From DASROJ01 sp035646975 (lineage in GTDB: Bacteria; Acidobacteriota; Polarisedimenticolia; JACPZX01; DASXTC01): a DNA stretch of 10,613 nt. Position numbers and translations under genes: made by a program. Shown in pieces: positions 1-5,455 of the stretch. The first letter of the stretch is position 1, and every line of letters starts with the position of its first letter. The DNA lies in assembly GCA_035646975.1 (NCBI GenBank), contig DASROJ010000283.1, positions 1-10,613 of the forward strand, in the 5' to 3' direction. The notes under the pieces are model-generated. The model was not told the DNA's origin. It searched no databases and saw only the letters and a program-made list of their open reading frames with translations.

Positions 1-510
1 GTCCACCACCAGGTCGGCGCCCCGTTTGCGGCAGAGCGCCGACACCGCGGCGATGTCGGTCAGCGTCAGGATCGGGTTGGTCGGCGTCTCGATGAACACC
101 ATCTTCGTGCTCTTCGTCATCGCCGCTTCGATGTTGGCCACATTCGACGTGTCGACGAACGAGAAGCTCAGCCCAAAGTTTTTCAGCACGCCGTTGATCA
201 GCCGGAAGGTGCCGCCATAGACGTTCTCGGAGATGACCACGTGATCGCCCGACGACAGCAGCGTGAACACCGCATTGATCGCGGCCATGCCCGAGGCAAA
301 CGCGAATCCCCGTTCGCCTCTTTCCAGCGCCGCGATGCTGCGCTCCAGCGCGCTTCGGGTCGGGTTGATCGTGCGGGCGTAATCGTAACCGGTGGTCTTG
401 CCCAGCTCGAGGAGCTGGTAGGTAGAGGTCTGGTAGATCGGTACGGTGACCGAGCCGGTGGTCGGGTCCGGTTCCTGGCCCGCGTGAATCGCGTCGGTGG
501 AGAATCCCAT
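1..510 (-). CDS. Trans-sulfuration PLP-dependent enzyme (cystathionine gamma-synthase / gamma-lyase family), C-terminus cut off by the window edge
   Basis: This is the N-terminal 170 residues of a Cys/Met-metabolism PLP enzyme, a family of about 380-400 residues that makes or cleaves cystathionine or related thioethers in the cytoplasm. Visible signatures are the opening TDAIHAGQEPDP, PIYQTSTY (residues 25-31), Y44-A-R46 followed by NPT (the PLP-phosphate contact donated by the neighbouring subunit), the SGMAAI phosphate loop at 73-78, Y98 in ENVYGGT (the ring-stacking Tyr) and ETPTNP at 141-146. The last residue, D170 of VVD, is the Asp that normally contacts the pyridine nitrogen. The catalytic Lys lies beyond the window. 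I chose the ATG at 510 because homologues begin near MxFxTxAIHAG and a GAGG lies about 11 bases upstream; no better in-frame ATG was seen. The family is certain. Whether it is a synthase, lyase or O-acetylhomoserine sulfhydrylase cannot be decided from this fragment. Confidence 0.93.
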   Translation of the reverse strand, partial: MGFSTDAIHAGQEPDPTTGSVTVPIYQTSTYQLLELGKTTGYDYARTINPTRSALERSIAALERGERGFAFASGMAAINAVFTLLSSGDHVVISENVYGGTFRLINGVLKNFGLSFSFVDTSNVANIEAAMTKSTKMVFIETPTNPILTLTDIAAVSALCRKRGADLVVD

Positions 511-566
511 GTTGTGCTGGCCCTCGGAGGCATGCGGTGACTCATTGACGGCACTGCCGGACCGGC

Positions 567-595
567 ATGATAAGACAGGGGGGATCAGCTGTCAA
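567..595 (-). promoter_or_regulatory. Near-consensus sigma70-type promoter for the trans-sulfuration enzyme
   Basis: On the minus strand there is a perfect -35 TTGACA (590-595), a 17-base spacer and a -10 TATCAT (567-572, five of six consensus bases). Transcription would start near 560, leaving a leader of about 50 bases before the ATG at 510. That leader is too short for a SAM riboswitch and shows no obvious structure. The promoter lies just downstream of the terminator hairpin of the preceding gene, so this gene is probably a separate transcription unit. Confidence 0.75.
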
Positions 596-628
596 AGGCT
601 AATCTGTGAAGGAGTTAGGGGAAAAGCT

Positions 629-652
629 GGGGAGAGCCTGGCGGCTCTCCCC
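629..652 (-). terminator. Perfect 10-bp hairpin, probable terminator of the secreted-protein gene
   Basis: GGGGAGAGCC (629-638) and GGCTCTCCCC (643-652) form a perfect 10-bp GC-rich stem with a 4-base loop. The stem begins 15 bases after the TGA of the minus-strand gene ending at 668. Reading on along the minus strand, the stem is followed by AGCTTTTCCCC, a short T tract, so orientation and spacing fit an intrinsic terminator. The T run is only four long, so efficiency is uncertain. Confidence 0.7.
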
Positions 653-667
653 ATCCTGCTGAAAACG

Positions 668-1372
668 TCAGTCGCGATCGTGACCGCGTTCGTTGTCCTT
701 GCCGTGCCCTTTGGCCCAGCCTCTGCCGGGGTTGCCGCCGCGACCTTGCTGCTCGTTGCGGCCGTTCTGCCCGGGTCCGGGTCCCTTGGCGTGAATGACG
801 CGGTACTGCCTGGCCGCCATCGCGTCATAGCGCTGGCCCGACCCGCGCCACTCGCAGACCTGTCGAGGCTCGAAGTGGCCGTAACTGGACACCGTGCGCA
901 ACCCCACCCAGTAATGGACGTCGTCGTTGCTGATGACATCGCGGGGCATCCGGTCACCCTGCTTCTTCCAGTGGCCGTAGGCGTTGCCGAACGGCGGACC
1001 AGGAGAGCGGGGCAGGTCGACGAACAGGGCGCTGGGCGGCACACCGAAGTGCCACATCACGTTGGTCCAGACATGTCCCTTGCGCTTGTATTCCCATACC
1101 GTGCCGATGTCGACATGCGCGTTGAAGGCGATGAACGCCAGCACCGGATAGTCGTCATACGGGTTCTGGATCTGATGGAAGACTTCCGTCACCCGCTCGC
1201 GCGGCATGGGGAACACTTCGTTGGTCGCGTGCAGGTAGACCTGCGCGCTGTCGTCCGGATTGGGGTTCCACAAGACGTCGACGTTGAAACGAACCGCGGC
1301 AGCCGCCGGCGACGCGCAAAGTGGAAGAAGCGCGACGATGGCGACAACCAATAGCCTGAAGAATGTCTTCAT
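668..1372 (-). CDS. Secreted protein of unknown function with a Gly/Arg/Asn-rich basic tail
   Basis: This is a 234-residue protein I do not recognise. Residues 1-26 are a classical signal peptide: MKTFFR, a hydrophobic stretch, then SPAAAA before the likely cleavage site, so export to the periplasm or beyond is expected. The mature core (about 27-195) is rich in aromatic residues (Trp in VLWNPN, TVWEYK, MWHFG, YWVGL and CEW), contains a single Cys and may be a compact beta-rich domain. The last 40 or so residues are low complexity, dominated by G, R, N, Q, K and H (GRGGNPGRGW, KGHGKD), and are probably disordered and positively charged. I set the start at 1372 because GGAGGT lies 8 bases before that ATG; an in-frame ATG 27 bases upstream lies before that ribosome site. 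The gene has its own promoter and terminator, so it appears monocistronic. No function is proposed. Confidence 0.8.
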   Translation of the reverse strand: MKTFFRLLVVAIVALLPLCASPAAAAVRFNVDVLWNPNPDDSAQVYLHATNEVFPMPRERVTEVFHQIQNPYDDYPVLAFIAFNAHVDIGTVWEYKRKGHVWTNVMWHFGVPPSALFVDLPRSPGPPFGNAYGHWKKQGDRMPRDVISNDDVHYWVGLRTVSSYGHFEPRQVCEWRGSGQRYDAMAARQYRVIHAKGPGPGQNGRNEQQGRGGNPGRGWAKGHGKDNERGHDRD

Positions 1373-1400
1373 GCCTGGGCACCTCCGGGGGTTCAACACG

Positions 1401-1440
1401 ACTGATGGCCGTCGAATATTGTTCTGATTCGGACATCAGT
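1401..1440. repeat. Imperfect inverted repeat spanning the promoter (possible operator)
   Basis: ACTGATGgCC (1401-1410) pairs with GGaCATCAGT (1431-1440), nine of ten positions matching, and the inner bases GAAT (1414-1417) and ATTC (1427-1430) continue the symmetry. The outer arms overlap the -35 element on one side and lie just downstream of the predicted transcription start on the other. That placement suits a repressor-binding dyad. No regulator family can be named from the sequence. Confidence 0.4.
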
Positions 1441-1443
1441 CAA
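1415..1443 (-). promoter_or_regulatory. Promoter of the secreted-protein gene
   Basis: On the minus strand: -35 TTGACT (1438-1443, five of six), a 17-base spacer and -10 AATATT (1415-1420, four of six). The predicted start near 1408 gives a leader of about 36 bases containing the GGAGGT ribosome site. The element lies in the 86-base gap after the cobO stop codon, so the gene need not depend on cobO readthrough. It is wrapped in an inverted repeat listed separately. Confidence 0.6.
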
Positions 1444-1458
1444 ACACCCGGGATCCCT

Positions 1459-2022
1459 TTAGAAATCAATCCCTTTCTGGGCAAGTATCCCCTGCTGGTA
1501 CGGATGCTTGATCTCGGTCATCTCGGTGACAAGGTGGGCCCGTTTGAGGACTTCAGGATGCGCGTTGCGGCCGGTCAGGATGATGTGCAGCTCGTACGGC
1601 TTGGCGTCGAGAATCTCCAGCAGCGGCTCCACCGGCAGCAACCCGTCGGCGATCGCGTTGTTGATCTCGTCGAGGATGACCAGGTTGTAGACGCCCGAGC
1701 GCACCTTGTCGCGGGCGAATTCGAGCCCGAGCCGGGCCGCCTCGAGATGTTCTTCCTCGGGAAGGCGGTCGCCCATGATCTTGAAGAACCCTTTGCCCGT
1801 CTTGACCAGCTCGAACTCCGGGGCGAGCCTGGCCGCGACGAGCTGCTCGCCGCTCTTCCACGGCCCTTTGACGAACTGGATCATCAGGACCTTGTGGCCG
1901 TAGCCGCAGGCCCGCAGCGCGGTGCCGAGCGCCGCGGTGGTCTTCCCCTTGCCGTTTCCGGTGTTCACGATGATGAGGCCGATCTTCTTCGGTGCGGGCG
2001 AAGCGGCCACCGTGTCGGTCAT
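1459..2022 (-). CDS. cobO: Cob(I)yrinic acid a,c-diamide adenosyltransferase (CobA/CobO/BtuR family)
   Basis: This 187-residue cytoplasmic enzyme transfers the adenosyl group of ATP to the cobalt of a corrinoid, the step that makes the adenosylcobalamin form during synthesis or salvage. It has an N-terminal P-loop (GNGKGKTT, residues 22-29, in the order typical of this family), a Walker-B-like VILDEINNA (115-123), the ILTGRNAHPE stretch and the diagnostic C-terminal ending KHPYQQGILAQKGIDF. Length fits the family (about 180-200). The start at 2022 is supported by AGGAG 9 bases upstream; an in-frame ATG 57 bases further up would add a low-quality extension. Where many homologues read GFTW, this one has GKGFFKI, a variant of the substrate region. 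No other cobalamin gene is in the window, and the leader is too short for a cobalamin riboswitch. It is divergent from the CRTAC1 gene. Confidence 0.95.
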   Translation of the reverse strand: MTDTVAASPAPKKIGLIIVNTGNGKGKTTAALGTALRACGYGHKVLMIQFVKGPWKSGEQLVAARLAPEFELVKTGKGFFKIMGDRLPEEEHLEAARLGLEFARDKVRSGVYNLVILDEINNAIADGLLPVEPLLEILDAKPYELHIILTGRNAHPEVLKRAHLVTEMTEIKHPYQQGILAQKGIDF

Positions 2023-2041
2023 CCTGTGTCTCCTCTTTTTT

Positions 2042-2069
2042 GATCGCGCCCCCCAGATCGCTCCCCCGC
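2042..2069. repeat. Two tandem copies of a 14-base unit in the cobO leader
   Basis: GATCGCgCCCCCCa (2042-2055) is followed directly by GATCGCtCCCCCgc (2056-2069), eleven of fourteen positions identical. It lies between the predicted cobO transcription start and its ribosome-binding site, so it would be transcribed as two G-tracts flanked by GATC. It could be a binding site or a chance GC-rich duplication. Confidence 0.35.
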
Positions 2070-2105
2070 CGGCTGCCATGCCGCGGGTTGCCCAGCTGGC
2101 GTGAC

Positions 2106-2111
2106 ATTATA
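2106..2111 (-). promoter_or_regulatory. Candidate -10 element of cobO
   Basis: Read on the minus strand this is TATAAT, a perfect -10, predicting transcription from about 2099 and a 77-base leader that is G-rich. No good -35 is visible at 17 bases (TCCGGC; TTCCGG lies at 19). The element overlaps the -10 of the divergent gene because ATTATAAT is its own reverse complement. Confidence 0.4.
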
Positions 2112-2113
2112 AT
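2108..2113 (+). promoter_or_regulatory. -10 element of the CRTAC1 gene, placing transcription start at the ATG
   Basis: TATAAT at 2108-2113 is followed by six bases and then the ATG at 2120, which is where transcription would begin if the hexamer occupies -12 to -7. There is no room for a ribosome-binding site, so the mRNA is predicted to be leaderless. The -35 region is weak (TTGCCC at 2088-2093 is only 14 bases away). Confidence 0.55.
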
Positions 2114-2119
2114 GGCTGC

Positions 2120-3826
2120 ATGCGAACCGCCGGAATCCTCAGCGCCATCGCCATCCTGGCCCTGCCTGCCGCGCTGGTGGCGCTCGCGGCGCCGCCGGCG
2201 CCCCCGGGCGCGGAAGCTCCCCGCGTCACCTTTCGCGACGTGACCCGGCAGGCCGGCATCGGCTTCGTGCACAACATGGGAAAGAGCGGAAAGAAGATGA
2301 TGGTGGAGACGATGGGGTCGGGCGGCGGGTTCATCGACTACGACAACGACGGCGACCTGGACATCTACCTGGTCAATGGAGCCCCGCTGCCGGGCTACAC
2401 CGGCCCACGCCCGCTGCTCAACGCGATGTACCGCAACGACTCGGTGGGCACGACGCTCAAGTTCACGGACGTCACCGCCTCGACCCGCACCGGCGACAAG
2501 GGCTACGGCATGGGCATCTGCGCAGGCGACTATGACAACGACGGCCTCACCGATCTCTATCTCGCCAATTTCGGGCCCGACGTCCTGTACCACAACACCG
2601 GCGATGGCACCTTCTCGGTGGCCACCGACGAGGCCGGCGTGAGCGATGCCCGCTGGAGCACGAGCTGCGCGTTTCTCGACTATGACCACGACGGCGATCT
2701 CGATCTGTACGTGGCCAACTATGTCGACTTCACGCCCGACAACGACAAGTTCTGCGGCGACTACACGCACAACGTGAAGGCCTATTGCCATCCCAACGTC
2801 TACAACCCGCAGAACGACATGCTGTACCGCAACAACGGCGACGGCACATTCACCGACGTCAGTCGCGCGGCCGGCCTGCAGGCAAAGGACGGCAACGGCC
2901 TGGGAGTCGTCACCGGCGATTACGATGACGACGGCGACACCGACATCTACGTGGCCGACGACAAGACGCCCAACATCCTCTACCGCAACAACAACGACGG
3001 CACCTTCACCGACATGACCCTGATGTCGGGCACCGGGTTCGGACTCAACGGAGAGCCGCTGGCCGGAATGGGAACCGACTTCGGCGACTATGATGGCGAC
3101 GGCGATCTCGACATCATCGTCACCAATCTCGATTTCGAGAACAACTCCCTGTACCGCAATGAAGGGGGCGGAGTCTTCTCCGACGTGAGCTTTCCTTCAG
3201 GCATCGGCGCCGTCAGCCTTTCCTTCGTCGGGTTCGGCGCCAAGTTCTTCGATTACGACAACGACGGCCGCCTCGACCTGGCGGTGGCCAACGGCCACAT
3301 CCTGGACAACGCCCCCTACTTCAACGATGCGACGACCTACGCTCAGCGCAACTTTCTTTTCCATGGAGAAAGCGGCGGGCAGATGAAGGAAGTCGGTCTG
3401 GAATCCGGCCCTGACATGAAGGTGGCCAACGTGGCCCGGGGCCTGGCGGTGGGAGACATCGACGGCGACGGCGATCTCGACATGCTGTTCACCGTGTGCG
3501 GCGGGGCGCCTCGCCTGATGCTCAACGAAGCGCGGGGCATCGGCCACTGGATCGGCCTGCGCCTCATCGGCCGCGCGTCCAACAGAAGCGCCCTGGGCGC
3601 GCGGGTCAGGGTGAAAGGTCCGTTCGGCATCATGACCGACGAGGTGCGAAGCGGCTCCAGTTATCTCTCGCAGCCCGACCTGCGGCTGCACTTCGGGCTG
3701 GACTCGGCCACCGCAGCGCCGGCACTCGAGATTCGATGGCCCTCGGGCACGACACAGACCATCCAGGCGGCCGGCATCGACCGTGTGCTGACGGTGCTCG
3801 AAGGGCAGGGGGTCGTCAATCCTTGA
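2120..3826 (+). CDS. CRTAC1-type secreted protein: FG-GAP/VCBS beta-propeller with C-terminal ASPIC/UnbV domain
   Basis: This 568-residue protein has an N-terminal signal peptide (MRTAGILSAI then an Ala/Leu-rich stretch to about residue 24-33), so it acts outside the cytoplasm. Seven Ca-binding DxDxDG loops typical of FG-GAP/VCBS blades follow: DYDNDGDLD (73), DYDNDGLTD (137), DYDHDGDLD (187), DYDDDGDTD (267), DYDGDGDLD (323), DYDNDGRLD (378) and DIDGDGDLD (446), interleaved with LYRN-x-GDGTF-x-DV strands. They imply an integrin-alpha-like beta-propeller. Residues about 485-560 match the ASPIC/UnbV domain (GARVRVKG, RSGSSYLSQ, LHFGL, IRWPSGTTQ). The family is widespread in Acidobacteria, Planctomycetes and Bacteroidetes; its molecular role is not established, with surface binding or adhesion the usual guess. 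The start is the ATG six bases after a perfect TATAAT. A TPR gene 14 bases downstream is the likely operon partner. Confidence 0.93.
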   Translation: MRTAGILSAIAILALPAALVALAAPPAPPGAEAPRVTFRDVTRQAGIGFVHNMGKSGKKMMVETMGSGGGFIDYDNDGDLDIYLVNGAPLPGYTGPRPLLNAMYRNDSVGTTLKFTDVTASTRTGDKGYGMGICAGDYDNDGLTDLYLANFGPDVLYHNTGDGTFSVATDEAGVSDARWSTSCAFLDYDHDGDLDLYVANYVDFTPDNDKFCGDYTHNVKAYCHPNVYNPQNDMLYRNNGDGTFTDVSRAAGLQAKDGNGLGVVTGDYDDDGDTDIYVADDKTPNILYRNNNDGTFTDMTLMSGTGFGLNGEPLAGMGTDFGDYDGDGDLDIIVTNLDFENNSLYRNEGGGVFSDVSFPSGIGAVSLSFVGFGAKFFDYDNDGRLDLAVANGHILDNAPYFNDATTYAQRNFLFHGESGGQMKEVGLESGPDMKVANVARGLAVGDIDGDGDLDMLFTVCGGAPRLMLNEARGIGHWIGLRLIGRASNRSALGARVRVKGPFGIMTDEVRSGSSYLSQPDLRLHFGLDSATAAPALEIRWPSGTTQTIQAAGIDRVLTVLEGQGVVNP

Positions 3827-3840
3827 GAACGATACGCGTG

Positions 3841-5019
3841 ATGAAACATTCGCGCCGACTGCCGTCCATGTTCTTCGTCTGCTTCGTCTGCTTCGCGCCG
3901 GCGCTGGCCATGCCTCAGATCCGCTCCCAGGCCCCGCCGCCGGTCACATCGTTGTTCTCCTCGTTGATGACGCAGGGGCAGGCCGCGCTGAAGGCCGAGG
4001 ATTATCCCTCGGCCCAGGCGGCCCTGGAAAAGGCGATCGCGGCGCGGCCGTCCGATGTCGACGCCCACTATCTTCTGGGGCGCGCCTACGGCCAGGACAA
4101 GAAATACCAGTTCGCCGCCCAGCAGTTCAGAGAGACGCTGAAGCTTTCACCCGGCCACACGCTGGCGCTGATCGATCTGGCGACCATCGAAGAGACGATG
4201 GGCCACTTCGACGAAGCGTCGGCGCACTACAGACAGGCGCTCAAAGCCGGCCCCAACGCGCGCGCGGACCGCGGGCTGGCGTCATTGCTTTCCAAGCAGG
4301 GGCGGCAGGACGAGGCGATCGCCGCGCTCGGCCGGGCGATGACCGCGGCTCCGGATGATGAAGAAACCCGCTATCAGCTCGGGCTGGCCAGGATGCAGAA
4401 GGGAGACTGCGCAGCGGCCATCCCCGACTTCCGCGCCGTGCTGACGCGCAAGCCCGCCCATCTCGGCTCGCTGTTCAACCTCGGCAACTGCCTCAACCGC
4501 ACCGGGGCGCGCGAAGAGGCGGCGCGCACGCTGGCGCAGTTCCAGAAGGCCTCGCAGGACGAAGCGGGCCGGGTCGGCCGCCGACGCCGCGCCTATTTCC
4601 TGACCCTCGAGGCCGACGGCAAGCTCGAGTCGGGTGACATTGCCGGCGCGGTCAAGGCGATGCAGGAGGCGATTGGGCTCAACCCGGAGGACGCCGGAGC
4701 GCAGGCGATGATGGGCCAGGCCTACGACGCGGCAGGGGATCTCCCACGCGCGCTGGCCTCGTACCAGAAAGCGGCCCAGCTCGAACCGGGAGATGCGATG
4801 GTGCTGGTGGAGATCGGCAGGCTCAACGGAAAGGCCGGTCGCATCGCCGACGCGCTGAGCTGGCTGCAACGTGCGGCACGGCTCGACCCTCTCATGCCCG
4901 AGCCGCACATGCTCATGGCGGCTGCCTATCAGCAGATGGGACGCACCGCGGAGGCGGCCCGGGAGGATGCCATCTACCGCAGGCTCGCCGCGGCATCCCG
5001 GCAGACTCCAGCCCCCTGA
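3841..5019 (+). CDS. Secreted tetratricopeptide-repeat protein
   Basis: This 392-residue protein has a signal peptide (MKHSRRLPS, then FFVCFVCF and APALA before a likely cut near residue 23) and is otherwise almost entirely TPR. I count about ten 34-residue repeats from residue 38 to 385, recognisable by A-x-x-Y/F-x-x-A, A-I/L and P-x-D/N spacing, for example DVDAHYLLGRAYG (72-84), DALSWLQRAARLDP (337-350) and PHMLMAAAYQQMGR (355-368). A more basic break (GRVGRRRR, 243-250) separates the two halves. TPR arrays are protein-binding scaffolds, here presumably periplasmic. It starts 14 bases after the CRTAC1 stop with only a weak ribosome site, suggesting translational coupling and a common transcript. 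The preceding codon is GTG in frame, so a one-codon longer start is possible. The partner is unknown; the CRTAC1 protein is the obvious candidate. Confidence 0.9.
   Translation: MKHSRRLPSMFFVCFVCFAPALAMPQIRSQAPPPVTSLFSSLMTQGQAALKAEDYPSAQAALEKAIAARPSDVDAHYLLGRAYGQDKKYQFAAQQFRETLKLSPGHTLALIDLATIEETMGHFDEASAHYRQALKAGPNARADRGLASLLSKQGRQDEAIAALGRAMTAAPDDEETRYQLGLARMQKGDCAAAIPDFRAVLTRKPAHLGSLFNLGNCLNRTGAREEAARTLAQFQKASQDEAGRVGRRRRAYFLTLEADGKLESGDIAGAVKAMQEAIGLNPEDAGAQAMMGQAYDAAGDLPRALASYQKAAQLEPGDAMVLVEIGRLNGKAGRIADALSWLQRAARLDPLMPEPHMLMAAAYQQMGRTAEAAREDAIYRRLAAASRQTPAP
3873..3895 (+). repeat. Short 9-base tandem repeat in the signal-peptide region of the TPR gene
   Basis: CTTCGTCTG occurs twice in tandem (3873-3881, 3882-3890), followed by CTTCG. 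In frame it reads FFVCFVCF, the hydrophobic core of the signal peptide. About 2.6 copies. Confidence 0.7.
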
Positions 5020-5024
5020 AACGC

Positions 5025-5046
5025 CCGTCCGGCGTATGTTGGACGG
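5025..5046 (+). terminator. Weak hairpin after the TPR gene
   Basis: CCGTCC (5025-5030) and GGACGG (5041-5046) form a 6-bp stem with a 10-base loop, five bases past the TPR stop codon. There is no proper T run after it, so it may be only a weak or Rho-assisted terminator. A fresh promoter starts at 5056. Confidence 0.25.
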
Positions 5047-5055
5047 ATGTTCCGT

Positions 5056-5084
5056 TTGACTGGCAGGCCAACGCGCCATACACT
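5056..5084 (+). promoter_or_regulatory. Sigma70-type promoter of the Fe-S assembly gene
   Basis: -35 TTGACT (5056-5061, five of six), a 17-base spacer and -10 TACACT (5079-5084, four of six). Transcription would start near 5091, leaving a leader of about 13 bases that holds the GAGG ribosome site at 5092-5095. No Fur or IscR-type operator is evident. Confidence 0.6.
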
Positions 5085-5103
5085 CTGGAACGAGGATAAC
5101 TGA

Positions 5104-5430
5104 ATGATGATTGAAATCACGCCCAAGGCCACCGCCCAGGTTCTCAAGCTGATGAAGGATCAGGGGCTGGAAGGCGCCGCGCTGCGTCTGAGCGTCAAGC
5201 CGAGCGGATGCTCGGGTCTCGAGTACGTGATGGACTTCGACCGGCAGACACGCGACGGCGACCAGATCCTGGATACCGGGGGCCTCAAGGTGCTGATGGA
5301 CGGCAACAGCGCCGCCTACCTTCAGGACATCCGGCTGGACTGGGGTGACGGCCTGCTCGGCTCCGGCTTCAAGTTCTCCAACCCGAACGCCAGCAAGACC
5401 TGCGGCTGCGGCAAATCCTTCAGCGTCTGA
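5104..5430 (+). CDS. A-type iron-sulfur cluster assembly/carrier protein (IscA/ErpA/SufA/HesB family)
   Basis: This 108-residue cytoplasmic protein binds iron or a nascent Fe-S cluster and hands it to apo-proteins. The three defining cysteines are present: C36 in the PSGCSG loop and C100 and C102 in the C-terminal TCGCGKSF. The family opening (IEITPKATAQV), the GLKVLMD region and FxFSNPNA before the Cys pair also match, and length is typical (about 105-120). The start at 5104 is supported by GAGG 8 bases upstream; the second ATG at 5107 would be 11 bases away. No iscS, iscU, suf or fdx gene is beside it, so it is a stand-alone carrier, a common arrangement for ErpA-like proteins. IscA, ErpA and SufA cannot be told apart from the sequence alone, so no symbol is given. 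It converges on the HEAT-repeat gene with a gap of 25 bases. Confidence 0.95.
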   Translation: MMIEITPKATAQVLKLMKDQGLEGAALRLSVKPSGCSGLEYVMDFDRQTRDGDQILDTGGLKVLMDGNSAAYLQDIRLDWGDGLLGSGFKFSNPNASKTCGCGKSFSV

Positions 5431-5455
5431 GACTCCCCCCTCCCCGCTTCGCGGT

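Noticed and set aside
511..560. SAM or T-box riboswitch in front of the trans-sulfuration gene
   Set aside because: The predicted leader is only about 50 bases and shows no conserved riboswitch core.
497..1354. A 285-codon plus-strand frame opposite the secreted protein
   Set aside because: It is antisense to a gene with signal peptide, ribosome site, promoter and terminator. The frame itself has no motifs and runs through the terminator hairpin.
1553..2791. A 412-codon minus-strand frame crossing cobO and the CRTAC1 gene
   Set aside because: It overlaps two certain genes in other frames, spans a divergent promoter region and shows only V/A/R-rich low-complexity sequence.
5444..5454. CCGC-TTC-GCGG hairpin in the 25-base gap between the convergent Fe-S and HEAT genes, as a bidirectional terminator
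   Set aside because: The stem is only 4 bp and there is no T run on either strand.
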